Assembly: GCF_000378225.1 (NCBI RefSeq)
Contig: NZ_KB905144.1
Span: forward strand, 62,001-126,000
Source: Methylophilus methylotrophus DSM 46235 = ATCC 53528
GTDB lineage: Bacteria; Pseudomonadota; Gammaproteobacteria; Burkholderiales; Methylophilaceae
DNA: 64,000 nt
Direction: 5' to 3'
A program made the position numbers and the translations under genes. The notes under the pieces are model-generated. The model was not told where the DNA came from, made no database searches, and saw nothing but the letters and a program-made list of their open reading frames with translations. Shown here piece by piece: positions 17,698-27,274 of this stretch. Every line of letters begins with the position of its first letter. Position 1 is the stretch's first letter.

Positions 17698-19092
17698 TTA
17701 GCCAGAGTTAGACATACCTAACTTTTCATCCACCCTTTGCAGCAATCTCAAGTTCATCTCACAAAGAGCTCTAAAAGAGTTAGTGATTCGAACATCCTTA
17801 GAGGCCGCCTCCCAAAACTTAATAGCCAGATTAAACGCCAAGCTCCAGGTTGGCTCTTCTTGAGGCTTAGGCAAAGAGAGTTCGAACTCCCTTAAAGGGA
17901 CCTCTCCACCGGCAAGCGGCGCATAGAGCATAGGAAGCATGTCATATGCTGGCGAAAGCTTTAAAGAGGGCTCAATCATAAAGGTAAGATTCCCAAAGTG
18001 CATGTCCGTGTTGGCTATCAGCTTTCCAAACCACCACATTAAAGATATATCCTCAACCAAACCTGAAGGGATTACCCTTTCAGTGACAAGCTTTTGAGCA
18101 GCATCTATCCATGAACCGCTCCCCATTCCGACATAAGCATTATCTAAACTTGCGAGAGAAGCTGTGCCAATTCGCCCGAACTCACCGACACGATCGAATC
18201 GCTCCACCTCCAAAAAGGTACGTCCACCAGCCTGGATTATCCTACTCAAAGGCGCACACAAGCTACCCGACTGCCTAATCACATCCAAAGCCAAGTGCTC
18301 ACAAACAAGCAAATCAGACCATCTCCTGACGGCTGGTGAATCATCTGCCCCAGAAAACTTTACGATCACATAAGGATTAGACGCCTCATTGAGCATACGT
18401 TTAGCTGTAAATTTAGGGAACTCCCCGCCAGCACTTGAGCCCCCTCCTCCAAATCGGGTGGCCGTTTGCGCCAACTCGATATATTGCTGGCTTAACTCAT
18501 CTTCGGTTATGCTGGTTACAGGGTGAATTACGGTATGTAAAAAATCTTGGTACGCGGTATCTCCGATAATTAGATTGCCCTGATTATCGTTTCCTTTAAT
18601 AGTTAATACATGAATCACATCGTCATCGGACCACTCTTCAGGATTTTCTGAGACACCAAAAGTTTTCGCTATTTGCCTAGCTAAACTACGCCCCAAAAAC
18701 CCTTGCGGCCTCATATCAGTCAAAGGATATGGCAACCCATCCCACCAAGGTGACCCATCAATCGGAGCGGGCCAGCCCATTCCTTTGACATCTAAAACAG
18801 CGCCCTCTGGGTCAGCGAGATGCATGTAAGCTAATAAAGACCCTTTACCTTTTTCATCAACCTTGTATACCGGGATAGGCTCAGGGTTTCCTCGCAGGGA
18901 TCGCCGAAGCGCATACCGTGCATTTTTTGTTGTTCCAATACGAATAACTTCATTGCCACGCTCTTGAATAATGCGCAAAATCGTAGGATGGCTAACACCC
19001 AAAGCCTTGGCTAAGGTGGCAGCATCTGCCAGTCTTCGCACTCGCAACTCGATATCTAGCAACGATCTAGCACTTTTGTTGGTTGGTCTCAT
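17698..19092 (-). CDS. HipA-domain serine kinase with fused N-terminal HTH (YjjJ/HipH-like)
   Basis: A 464-residue protein. Residues ~20-50 form a helix-turn-helix (ADAATLAKALGVSHPTILRI). The rest is a HipA-like kinase: a glycine-rich GGGGSSAGGEFPKFTA loop near 215-230, a catalytic segment WWFGKLIANTDMHFGNLTF with Asp/Asn, and the metal-binding LSPAYDMLPM. HipA toxins phosphorylate translation factors such as GltX and normally pair with a HipB antitoxin. Here no hipB is adjacent, and the N-terminal DNA-binding domain makes it resemble E. coli YjjJ (HipH). A 14-base repeat upstream suggests autoregulation. It is part of the island's accessory left arm. Confidence 0.85.
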   Translation of the reverse strand: MRPTNKSARSLLDIELRVRRLADAATLAKALGVSHPTILRIIQERGNEVIRIGTTKNARYALRRSLRGNPEPIPVYKVDEKGKGSLLAYMHLADPEGAVLDVKGMGWPAPIDGSPWWDGLPYPLTDMRPQGFLGRSLARQIAKTFGVSENPEEWSDDDVIHVLTIKGNDNQGNLIIGDTAYQDFLHTVIHPVTSITEDELSQQYIELAQTATRFGGGGSSAGGEFPKFTAKRMLNEASNPYVIVKFSGADDSPAVRRWSDLLVCEHLALDVIRQSGSLCAPLSRIIQAGGRTFLEVERFDRVGEFGRIGTASLASLDNAYVGMGSGSWIDAAQKLVTERVIPSGLVEDISLMWWFGKLIANTDMHFGNLTFMIEPSLKLSPAYDMLPMLYAPLAGGEVPLREFELSLPKPQEEPTWSLAFNLAIKFWEAASKDVRITNSFRALCEMNLRLLQRVDEKLGMSNSG

Positions 19093-19109
19093 GGGAGTTA
19101 TTTAACAAG

Positions 19110-19190
19110 TTATGATTAGAATATTAATAAAAATATCAATTATTAGTCAATAACTTATTTAATTAATTTGCTAAACTTATGATTAGAATA
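19110..19190. promoter_or_regulatory. Duplicated 14-bp element upstream of hipA-like gene
   Basis: TTATGATTAGAATA occurs twice in direct orientation, at 19110-19123 and 19177-19190 (67 bp apart), in AT-rich DNA directly upstream of the hipA-like start at 19092. It could be a binding site for the fused helix-turn-helix. The rest of 19191-19646 shows no gene I can support. Confidence 0.5.
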
Positions 19191-19646
19191 ATTAATAGAT
19201 TTAACAGACCTACCTAGGATCACTAGTCGGTAGGTTGTAATCAGTAGACTCCTGTATACGCCGGACGAATCAGGTGATGTGTCCACTCAATTAATCCTGT
19301 TATCAGTTATCTGCAGAGGCTTATGATAATCGCCGATGTTTAACGCGGCTGAATTTAGAACAATTGACAAAGAGGATATTTGATAATTTCTGGATTATTG
19401 ATATTAGCGTTCGTGCCTCTTACAGCAGGAGCATTTCGTTTAGTTCAGCTAAACAGGATTACCATACAGTTCGAGGACAGAATGCCTCGGCAGTAATCAA
19501 CCGCCGTTTACACAAAATTCAGGACACCCTAAAATCTGTAACCGTCAGATAAATGTACTAAATAAATCACCTCAAATAGATTGCGTTGACGTAACAATCT
19601 ATAAGAAAATTCACCTCTATAAAAACAACCTGCTGAATTTATTGCC

Positions 19647-20075
19647 ATGGGCCTCGAACAACTCGCCGAACTGAAGAAACAGCTTGCTGAAGAAAAGAAA
19701 TCTAAGCAACCAGCAAATAAAGCAAAAACCAAGAGCACAAATCCTGTCGATCCAGTGGTCTTAATCATAGGCAAGCTTCAGAGGCTTTACCCTAAGGCTT
19801 TTCCAAAGAATCCCTCTCCCAAAGTGCCTTTGAAAATTGGTATTCTTGAAGACCTCCAACTGCGATCTGAAGAGATTGGCATTTCCAACGAAGATTTACA
19901 GTTGGCAATTAAAACGTGGTGCAAAAGCTCTCGTTACTGGCAAGCATGTAAAGAAGGGGCTGATCGTTTAGATTTAGATGGCAATCCAGCTGGAGTAGTC
20001 GAAGCGACTGGTGCGGCCCACGCTAAAGGAATGGTAAGAAAACAGACAAAAGCTAAACAAAACCATCATGAGTAA
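19647..20075 (+). CDS. ProQ/FinO-family RNA chaperone
   Basis: A 142-residue protein: a basic, lysine-rich N-terminus (MGLEQLAELKKQLAEEKKSK), then a FinO domain, about residues 35-120 (VVLIIGKLQRLYPKAFPK, PLKIGILEDLQLRSEEIGIS and WCKSSRYWQACKEGADRLDL), and a basic tail. FinO/ProQ proteins bind structured RNAs and 3' ends of small RNAs, and they are common on plasmids and islands. The 302 bases after it hold no gene that I recognise. Confidence 0.85.
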   Translation: MGLEQLAELKKQLAEEKKSKQPANKAKTKSTNPVDPVVLIIGKLQRLYPKAFPKNPSPKVPLKIGILEDLQLRSEEIGISNEDLQLAIKTWCKSSRYWQACKEGADRLDLDGNPAGVVEATGAAHAKGMVRKQTKAKQNHHE

Positions 20076-20377
20076 CTTATGCTTTAGTGCTTCGTAAACC
20101 CATCTCAGGGCCTCCCCCAATTTCAGGGACACAAGCACCTACAAATGCATTTTTCCATCTAAAGTCTAAATCTAAGGTTGAAAGAATGTCAGAAATACTT
20201 GCAGTCCCTCTTTGAAAATTTTTCTACGAGTATCTGGACACTACTAGGGATTTTAGTATGCAAATACTGATTTCAAATGTAAAAGCTAAGTGCTTACCAA
20301 GCCGTGGCTAGTCTAAGATATATGTTTTGAAATCGCTTTTCAAAAATTAATATCAACTGTGTTCCATAATGCAGGAC

Positions 20378-21523
20378 CTAATTTAATTTCGCCACGATGG
20401 CTTCAAAATCAAATCTAAGCATTAATGACCAAGGTAATGTTTTACCGCCTGTTTTAATTGGATGAAAAAACAGAATATCGGATTTATGACCCGCTTCCAC
20501 AAATGGCCTTCCTTCCCGAATTGCTTGCTTGGCTTCAGGCGTAAGATCCATGGCAGACTTTCCAACGTTTTCAATGTCAGGGTGCGTAATGTAAACGCCC
20601 GCATTTGAAATCAGGGAGTACGAGCCAATTCCGTACGGTTTATGCTTACTTAAATCTTCCTGAAACTTATCAAGCGCAAAGTCAATCGCAGATACGCCAA
20701 TAAACTTTCCTGCTGACATAATCACCACCACCATAGTGGCTAACTGAACTGCCTTGCCGCTACTTAAAACATACTCGAAGGGCTCTATCATTAAATTCTT
20801 CCCTAGGCGTCTTGGCTGGTCATACCAAACATTCATCCCGGGGGTCTCATAGGCCTCCAATTTGTCACCTACGATTTTGCCACTGGCGCGGTTCCAATAG
20901 GGAATAAAGCGGCCGGTCTCATCATGCCCTGCTGTGTTGATATATTCGTTATCCAACCCATCGAAAGCATTCGGCTCGAAACAACAGGCATAGCCTAGCA
21001 CATCTGCATCGGCTTTTAGATTCGCCATCAAGAGCGCATTAAGCACATCGCGCTTCGGCCTAATACGAGAAGCTAGCATCCCTTCAATCAGATTTTTTAT
21101 ACCGCACAGGCTAGTTTCCAGTTGCATAAAACGCATTTCAATTTGCATGGCCTGTGCAGCTACAATAAATGAAGCACTTTTTAAAAGTGAATCTTTTTCT
21201 GCACGCAACACTTCAAGAGTTGCTTTCACTGAATCATTTTTAATAGAGGAAACAATTCGACTAATTTCAGTGGCTGCTTTTGATGACTGTTCAGCCATCA
21301 CTCGAACCTCATCTGCAACGACTGCAAAACCACGTCCGGCATCGCCTGCTCTTGCTGACTCGATAGCTGCATTCATTGCAATTAATGTTGTTTGCTTAGC
21401 GACCTGCTTGATAATATCAGCGACCTTACCTATTTCATTTGAACTGATCTCTAGACCTTTTACGAGATTTTTGACGAGCTCAATTGTCTGGCCTGTGCTC
21501 GCATCGTTTAGCTTGATATTCAA
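20378..21523 (-). CDS. Soluble methyl-accepting chemotaxis protein with C-terminal Cache-type sensor
   Basis: A 381-residue chemoreceptor without membrane segments. The signalling hairpin tip is at the N-terminus (residues ~25-95: [20 protein letters not shown], then [20 protein letters not shown] and [11 protein letters not shown]). The C-terminal ~230 residues look like a Cache fold ([52 protein letters not shown] and [15 protein letters not shown]). Normally Cache domains are periplasmic and N-terminal, so the order here is reversed and the sensor would face the cytoplasm. The start is TTG 21523 with AAAGG upstream, and a stop lies immediately before it in frame. It neighbours an amine-island permease; cytoplasmic amine sensing is only a guess. 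Confidence 0.78.
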   Translation of the reverse strand: MNIKLNDASTGQTIELVKNLVKGLEISSNEIGKVADIIKQVAKQTTLIAMNAAIESARAGDAGRGFAVVADEVRVMAEQSSKAATEISRIVSSIKNDSVKATLEVLRAEKDSLLKSASFIVAAQAMQIEMRFMQLETSLCGIKNLIEGMLASRIRPKRDVLNALLMANLKADADVLGYACCFEPNAFDGLDNEYINTAGHDETGRFIPYWNRASGKIVGDKLEAYETPGMNVWYDQPRRLGKNLMIEPFEYVLSSGKAVQLATMVVVIMSAGKFIGVSAIDFALDKFQEDLSKHKPYGIGSYSLISNAGVYITHPDIENVGKSAMDLTPEAKQAIREGRPFVEAGHKSDILFFHPIKTGGKTLPWSLMLRFDFEAIVAKLN

Positions 21524-21672
21524 TTACTTTACCTTTCATGCAACCAACATACTCGTAGGAGAAACGCTGCTTGTTTTATAGCTTGTTTACTACTGAACTT
21601 CACACTGTGAACTTTTCGCTTTGAGCGACTAAATGACTATTTAGATAGTCGCAAAGACCACCCATAAACAGG

Positions 21673-21698
21673 AAAAAAGGGGACTGATGCGCCCCCTT
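21673..21698 (-). terminator. Terminator of permease 1
   Basis: On the minus strand AAGGGG pairs with CCCCTT (21693-21698 with 21677-21682), followed by six T's. It lies 55 bases after the permease stop. Confidence 0.65.
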
Positions 21699-21752
21699 CC
21701 AGTTCTTACATCCTATCTATGGTATTAGATATCAGAACTTATTATTTAGCCC

Positions 21753-23450
21753 TTATGAGGCTAAGTGGCTGGTGAAGTACACAATCACGCCTGCAGCAAC
21801 GAGCGCGAGATATGGCAATACTCCGGCTGTTGATGATTGATGACCGTCGAGATGCATGTCTTCTTGCATTTCCTTAGGCAACACGCCTTTATCGACAATA
21901 TAATGTCTCCAGATAAAGATTGGGAACACCAGGCCAGCCATCACCAAACCGCTCATTAAAGTACCGGCACCCCAGATATTAGCGCCGAGGCCCATCAAAG
22001 TGACGTTTACAAAAGCGAGAAACGTGCCTAATACAATCAGAATGGTCGGTGCCTTGTAAGGGCGGTCCCAGTTCGGTCTATCCATACGGTGAATCCAGCC
22101 AGCATTCAGGTTCAAGAAGTTAAATATCACGTAACTGACATTGGCGGCAGCAAGCAAGAACATGTAATCAGACATCATCAGCAAGATGAAGTTAAAGATC
22201 ATATTGGCCCACATTGCGCTTGTAGGTGCACCATGTTCGTTCACTTTGGAAAGGAATTTGGGCAGCAACCCATCTGCTGAACCTTGATACAACGTGCGTG
22301 AAGCGCCAGACATGGTTGTCATGATGGACAACAACAATGCCAAAATCAGCATCACAACAACCAGATTGGCGATAAATGCCGTATTGCCAAGAATGCCTGA
22401 CAACGCTTTCGCAACGCCCATACCGCTGTAAATATCAGGTGCCAGCATACCGTCATAAACTGCGGCACTCGTGACATTACCTGCGGCGTCAGTCACTGCT
22501 GGCGTAATCATTTGGCCTAGGCCCAAATGGCCTTGAAATGCCAACGGCACTAATGTAAACACGCCAACGCAGAGCAGTCCGGAATAGAAAATTGCCTTGA
22601 AGGTATCAGTTTTAGGATCTTTAAATTCACGGGTGTAGCATACGGCGGTTTCAAAACCATAGGTTGACCAGGCGGCGATAAACAAACCGCCCGCCATTAA
22701 CACCCAGCCGTCAAGATTCCATAAACCATCAATCACGTTACCTACACTATCGTAAGCCAATGGGGACAATGGGAAAAAATGCTCAGAAGGCATATCACCA
22801 GTGATCAACGGTACAAGACCAATCATAATCAGCGGGATCAAAGCCGCAACACCCAAAATCATAGTAGTTCTGGCTGAACGCAGAATGCCACCATTCTGGA
22901 TGAAGTAGACGAGTAAAAGTAAGGCTGAACCAATGACAAATGTGGCGTTGATACGCAATGTTAAGCCGTCTTTCAACATCCCCAAATCCAGCAGACTCAA
23001 TTGCCAGGTATTGATAGCAGCATCGGGAGCAAACATTGCCGTGAGAATGTATCCTGCTGCCAAGCCTGATCCAATAGACAGTACTGGAGTCCACGCGACC
23101 CAGTTACACCAAATTGAGAGCGGTGCAACGAACTTACTGTATCGAATCCAAGCAACGGCACCGTAAACGGATGCACCACCAGTTTTATGTGGAAACAATC
23201 CAGCTATTTCGGCATAAGTAAATGCCTGAATAAAACCAAACCCAATCGAAATCATCCATACCAGCCAAGCCGGTTTACCCACAGTGGCCGCAATGGCCCC
23301 CATGGAAAACAGCACTAACGCAGGCACCCCACTGGCAACCCAAAACGCGCCAGTCCAGCTAATTGTTCGATGTAGTGAAGCATTTCCAGCCACTACATCG
23401 TTGCTGACATCTGCGGTGATTGCATCTATCACTTCTACAGTTTTTTGCAC
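21753..23450 (-). CDS. APC-superfamily permease (copy 1)
   Basis: A 565-residue transporter with about 12 hydrophobic segments. APC motifs include GFIQAFTYAEIAGLFPHKTG near the end of helix 2 and AAWSTYGFETAVCYTREFKD in the middle. It is clearly paralogous to a second permease in the island (21 of 24 residues shared around the FPHK segment). The family moves amino acids, polyamines and ethanolamine. Location in a methylated-amine island suggests methylamine or TMA uptake, but the substrate is not readable. TAC-centred palindromes lie 50-215 bases upstream. Confidence 0.83.
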   Translation of the reverse strand: MQKTVEVIDAITADVSNDVVAGNASLHRTISWTGAFWVASGVPALVLFSMGAIAATVGKPAWLVWMISIGFGFIQAFTYAEIAGLFPHKTGGASVYGAVAWIRYSKFVAPLSIWCNWVAWTPVLSIGSGLAAGYILTAMFAPDAAINTWQLSLLDLGMLKDGLTLRINATFVIGSALLLLVYFIQNGGILRSARTTMILGVAALIPLIMIGLVPLITGDMPSEHFFPLSPLAYDSVGNVIDGLWNLDGWVLMAGGLFIAAWSTYGFETAVCYTREFKDPKTDTFKAIFYSGLLCVGVFTLVPLAFQGHLGLGQMITPAVTDAAGNVTSAAVYDGMLAPDIYSGMGVAKALSGILGNTAFIANLVVVMLILALLLSIMTTMSGASRTLYQGSADGLLPKFLSKVNEHGAPTSAMWANMIFNFILLMMSDYMFLLAAANVSYVIFNFLNLNAGWIHRMDRPNWDRPYKAPTILIVLGTFLAFVNVTLMGLGANIWGAGTLMSGLVMAGLVFPIFIWRHYIVDKGVLPKEMQEDMHLDGHQSSTAGVLPYLALVAAGVIVYFTSHLAS

Positions 23451-23500
23451 ACAAACCTCCCTTAAATTGAATCTGCCTAACCCTACTCAACCCTCGCAAT

Positions 23501-23666
23501 TACCTCATAAGCTTTTATAGGCGACCCATCATTTAAAAATTAAGAAACATCGTTTCACGATACTGACGCCTGGAAATAAACAATTTCCTTTTATCGCATC
23601 GTCGTGAATCATAACCACGTGAAAAGTGACTTTCTATTACCACTTAGGCTTACCTCATAAGTGGTA
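23501..23666. promoter_or_regulatory. NarL-type operator cluster between permease 1 and ribH
   Basis: TACCTCATAAGTGGTA (23651-23666) is a 7-2-7 dyad of TACnnnn heptamers. A second, overlapping dyad TACCACTTAGGCTTAC lies at 23638-23653, and TTACCTCATAAG recurs at 23500-23511, 50 bases upstream of the permease start. The three copies fall between two divergent genes, so both may be controlled. The heptamer resembles the NarL consensus TACYYMT; a NarL-like regulator is encoded 1 kb away. Confidence 0.6.
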
Positions 23667-23771
23667 GCTGCAAGCGAATAAACATCGGATAAACTGCTGA
23701 TCAGAGTTTCGAAACAGATCTATTCCACAATCTAAAGAGATGTGGTTTCAATCAATTGAAGAGGTTTTAGA

Positions 23772-24236
23772 ATGAAAGTCATAGCAAAAAACTTATCCGG
23801 ATCAGGGCTCAAAATTGGCATTGTGTTATCAAGATTTAATAGTGCGATTGGTGAAGGCCTACTGGAGGCCTGCACGGAGAAATTACTGGCACTGGGTGTC
23901 AGTAGCGATGCTGTCACCATAGCGACAGTGCCGGGTGCTTTGGAAATTCCATTGGCTTTGCAACACATGGCGCTCAGTCAGCAATATGACGCCCTGATTG
24001 CCCTGGGAGTCATCATCCGCGGAGAGACTTACCACTTTGAAGTTGTTTCAAATGAGTCAGCACGCGGCATATCCGAAGTGCAACGAAACACCGGTATACC
24101 AGTGGCTAATGCGATCCTGACCACGGAAAATGATGACCAGGCTTTGGCTAGAATAAAAATAAAAGGTACAGAAGCGGCGGAAGTGGCCTTAGAAATGCAT
24201 CACCTCATCAAAGTGACAGACAATCCTGAAACGTGA
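23772..24236 (+). CDS. ribH: 6,7-dimethyl-8-ribityllumazine synthase
   Basis: A 154-residue lumazine synthase. Motifs are [50 protein letters not shown] and [13 protein letters not shown], all typical of RibH active sites. It condenses ArP with dihydroxybutanone phosphate to make the riboflavin precursor. In this island it may be an extra copy that supplies flavin for Tmd (FMN) and ETF (FAD). I see no FMN riboswitch upstream; the leader instead has TAC-centred palindromes. A housekeeping ribH would be expected elsewhere. Confidence 0.92.
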   Translation: MKVIAKNLSGSGLKIGIVLSRFNSAIGEGLLEACTEKLLALGVSSDAVTIATVPGALEIPLALQHMALSQQYDALIALGVIIRGETYHFEVVSNESARGISEVQRNTGIPVANAILTTENDDQALARIKIKGTEAAEVALEMHHLIKVTDNPET

Positions 24237-24296
24237 ATCGATGCTCAATATTAAAATGCACTGTCAAGCAACATGGTTGATCTGAAAAGGACTGTT

Positions 24297-24626
24297 ATGA
24301 AATGGTTATATCTTGCGCTTGCGATATGTTTTGAGCTACTTGGGACTTCGGCACTTAAAAGTACGATCGGATTCACTAAGTTAGGCCCTAGCCTTCTGAC
24401 CATATTGGGATATGCTGTCGCATTTTACTTTCTATCGTTATCTCTAAAAGAAATTCCTATCGGAATCGCTTATGCTATATGGTCAGCAGTGGGCATTGTG
24501 CTGGTTGCCATAATTGGTTACTTTGTTTATGGACAAGTCTTGGACAAGCCTGCAATCTTTGGAATGGGGCTGATCATTAGTGGTGTTGTCATCATGAATA
24601 CCATGTCTGAATCCATCGTGCCTTAG
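24297..24626 (+). CDS. Small multidrug resistance transporter (EmrE-type)
   Basis: A 109-residue protein with four membrane helices. The essential glutamate is in LALAICFELLGTSALKS (Glu13), and the second signature is PIGIAYAIWSAVGIVLVAII, as in EmrE. Start ATG 24297 has AAAGG upstream; an earlier in-frame ATG at 24273 lacks this. EmrE-type pumps exchange quaternary or polyaromatic cations for protons. Next to amine-catabolic genes it could export a toxic quaternary amine or move methylated amines, but that is inference. Confidence 0.85.
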   Translation: MKWLYLALAICFELLGTSALKSTIGFTKLGPSLLTILGYAVAFYFLSLSLKEIPIGIAYAIWSAVGIVLVAIIGYFVYGQVLDKPAIFGMGLIISGVVIMNTMSESIVP

Positions 24627-24719
24627 CCATACCAGACTCAGAAAACATCCACGTCATGGATAATCTACAAGCGGTCCTTCGTCAGAGATGAACAAACTCT
24701 GACGAATATCCGATATCTG

Positions 24720-25358
24720 TTAAACCACTTTCTTAGTATGCGCCCACACGGCTGCTTCCAGGCGACTTGTTAATTTAAGCTTACTTAACAAGTGCTTGAT
24801 ATGCACTTTCACGGTGGTGTCACTAATGCCCAAATGCCTTGCGATGGTTTTATTATTCAGGCCTTTTGCCAAGCACTCCAAAATTTCCCTTTCACGCTCT
24901 GTGAGTGAGACATCATCATCTTGTTTATTCAAAGTAGGGTTCACCAACGCATTCTTCAGAATGTCCGTGAGGCTTTCATGTAACACCGTGATACCAGACA
25001 TGGCCTTTTTCAGGCTCGCACATAAATCTTCCGGCTCCATATCTTTCAACAAATAACCATCCGCGCCAGCGCGCAATGCTTCCAGCAAATCATCCTCTGC
25101 ATCAGAAACCGTTAAAACGATACATTTGGTATCAAGCTTGGCTTCTTTAATTCGCGTCAGCGTTTCTATCCCGTTCATGACCTTCATATTCAGGTCAATT
25201 AATGCAAGTCCTGGCTTTAATTGTTCAACCAAAGATAACCCTTGTAATCCCGATGCAGCCTCTCCTATCACATCGAACTCAGGATCAGAAGAAATCATCT
25301 GCATGACGCCTTTACGGAACAATGCATGATCGTCAATAATTACTACTGTAGTTGCCAT
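24720..25358 (-). CDS. NarL/LuxR-family response regulator
   Basis: A 212-residue regulator. The receiver domain has VVIIDDHALFRKG (acidic pocket), a phosphoacceptor in LKPGLALIDLNMK, and a late lysine in YLLKDMEPED. The C-terminal HTH (LTEREREILECLAKGLNNKT, then IARHLGISDTTVKVHIKHLL) is of the NarL type, including the SRLEAAVWAH ending. I chose ATG 25358, 16 bases after the kinase stop, over an upstream TTG. It is cotranscribed with the histidine kinase. The TAC-centred palindromes in the island match the kind of site NarL binds, so it is the main candidate regulator of these promoters. Confidence 0.92.
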   Translation of the reverse strand: MATTVVIIDDHALFRKGVMQMISSDPEFDVIGEAASGLQGLSLVEQLKPGLALIDLNMKVMNGIETLTRIKEAKLDTKCIVLTVSDAEDDLLEALRAGADGYLLKDMEPEDLCASLKKAMSGITVLHESLTDILKNALVNPTLNKQDDDVSLTEREREILECLAKGLNNKTIARHLGISDTTVKVHIKHLLSKLKLTSRLEAAVWAHTKKVV

Positions 25359-25373
25359 TTTCAAACCCCATTT

Positions 25374-27248
25374 TTATTGCTTTATGCCCTCATTTTTTGG
25401 TCGAAACACTAATCGAACCCGTGTTCCGCCTAACCGGCGAGGGATCACCTCAATTTCACCACCTAAACAATGGGCACGCTCGGTCATAATCGCCAACCCA
25501 TAATGGTGTGGCTTAGCCTCATCAAACGCGGGACCAATACCATCATCGTCAACCATGACAATCACTTCTCCCGTAGACTGCAGCACTAATGAGACTTTGA
25601 CTTTTTCTGCCCCGGAGTGCCGCACAATATTCGACAATGCCTCGCGGATGACGTGTAGCAAATGAAACTCTTCATTCACAGTCAGCCGGCAGTCCTGTAA
25701 TCGGTTATCCAACACAATAGAGAGGTTAGAACGGCTGGCAAACTCACTAATCGTCTCTTCCAATACATGGTCCAACCCACGCACATCCATTTGCACTCTG
25801 AAAGTCGTTAATAACTCCCTCAACTCTTTGTAAGCATTATCCAAACCTTCACGAATATCATTTGCGATTTCTGAGGCATCCGAACTCACACCCTCCTCGT
25901 CGAAGATGCTCTGCAACCGCGCAAGCTGGAACTTCATATAAGACAGAGATTGAGCGAGTGAATCGTGCAACTCCCTGGCAATCACCGCACGCTCCTCAAG
26001 CAAAGCCACACGCCGACCTTCCTGCTCCCGAGCCTGAAATCCCATTGCCATTGCCACCATCTGGGAAGTGACTTCAATGAGCTGAATTTCCATATCCTCA
26101 AAAAAATGATTCGCATCTGTTTCAATGAGCAGAATGCCTAACCAGCCATTAGAACATGGTAATGGCACGGTAGTGTATTGGATGCATTCACTTTGTATGA
26201 GTTTGACCTCATGAGAGACCTCAAACATTTGAAGCTCGCGATCAAATATCCCTTTGTCAAAAGAGAGCGGCATGTAGCTGGAAAAAAGGGCGCGTTGAGA
26301 CGAAAAACGTGAACCGATATCACTAAACATCAAGGCGACGTTTTTTGCATCCAATGTTTTTTCCATTGAGTAGAGGACCTTCTTGATAGTGATTTCATTT
26401 AGGTCCGAGTTTGCAATCAGTCTTGCCAACTTTAGCAGGAAGTCTTGAGACAGTAGCGTCTTTCTCGCCTTATCAGTGCTGATCTTATTTGTCCAGTTAG
26501 TTTCTGCCTGATAGCCCTCAATACGCGCTGACATTTCAGCAGTTAATTTCTCAAGTTTCTCAAGTTCATCACCATAATAGGTGTCTTTATCTGCATGAGT
26601 CAGATCACTTGGAATCAACTCATAAATCCGACCAAGGCGGGTAACGAGGATGCGCCAAGAAGTGAGCATGATGCATGCTCCAATGCAGATTGCCAGAAAT
26701 ACACATGCCAGCTGCAATATTTGAACGACCGCCTGTTTAACCTCAACATCTTCTTTTGAAGCCTCAACAAACTCATCATAAGCCTCTACGATCTGTTTGC
26801 CCTTTAACAGGGTTTGCCCTCTTGGTGTCTCATACAAGCAACATTGAACAAATTCTTGATGTAACTGGCTCAGGTTTTCGTAGGCTGTAGCCAAACGGGT
26901 ATCGCTCTGCTTCCTGCTCCATGCATAGCTAGCTTTATCAAAGTTACTAATACTAAGGGATAACTTGTATGGTTCGAGTCTCTCACCATCAAGATAGCTT
27001 TCCAATTGATAAAGCTCTTGCTTCCATAGAATTTGTTCGCGATAGGCCTGGTTAATTGCCGTCAAATGGTTAGGAATGTAATCAAATAGAAACAAAGAAG
27101 TCGCTTGCATAAGGACGATGACTACCATCAAAGAGGCAACAAGAACATGCATGCTGGCATATAGCTTGTGGCCATTGATATACATCTCTAATTTTTTAAA
27201 AAACGCTAAAATTTTTCGCATATTGCAAGCAGATTTTCTTATACTCAT
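25374..27248 (-). CDS. NarX-type membrane sensor histidine kinase
   Basis: A 624-residue kinase. Two membrane segments (about 31-58 and 176-195) enclose a ~115-residue periplasmic sensor (NQAYREQILWKQELYQLESY and on). A HAMP-like linker and a GAF-like region (~265-405) follow. The HisKA_3 dimerisation helix has the phosphorylated histidine in ERAVIARELHDSLAQSLSYM, and the HATPase has VIREALSNIVRHSGAEKVKV, DDDGIGP and GLAIMTERA. It partners the NarL-like regulator just downstream. The signal is unknown; amine sensing is plausible from context. Confidence 0.9.
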   Translation of the reverse strand: MSIRKSACNMRKILAFFKKLEMYINGHKLYASMHVLVASLMVVIVLMQATSLFLFDYIPNHLTAINQAYREQILWKQELYQLESYLDGERLEPYKLSLSISNFDKASYAWSRKQSDTRLATAYENLSQLHQEFVQCCLYETPRGQTLLKGKQIVEAYDEFVEASKEDVEVKQAVVQILQLACVFLAICIGACIMLTSWRILVTRLGRIYELIPSDLTHADKDTYYGDELEKLEKLTAEMSARIEGYQAETNWTNKISTDKARKTLLSQDFLLKLARLIANSDLNEITIKKVLYSMEKTLDAKNVALMFSDIGSRFSSQRALFSSYMPLSFDKGIFDRELQMFEVSHEVKLIQSECIQYTTVPLPCSNGWLGILLIETDANHFFEDMEIQLIEVTSQMVAMAMGFQAREQEGRRVALLEERAVIARELHDSLAQSLSYMKFQLARLQSIFDEEGVSSDASEIANDIREGLDNAYKELRELLTTFRVQMDVRGLDHVLEETISEFASRSNLSIVLDNRLQDCRLTVNEEFHLLHVIREALSNIVRHSGAEKVKVSLVLQSTGEVIVMVDDDGIGPAFDEAKPHHYGLAIMTERAHCLGGEIEVIPRRLGGTRVRLVFRPKNEGIKQ

Positions 27249-27274
27249 ATTTTGATGTAACTAGGCAGCGGCAT

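Noticed and set aside
19364-19552. A 62-codon plus-strand reading between the HipA and ProQ genes
   Set aside because: No ribosome site, low-complexity composition and no recognisable motif.
23451-23771. FMN riboswitch in front of ribH
   Set aside because: I looked for the conserved RFN stems and found none here or in front of ribBX; the region instead has TAC-centred dyads.
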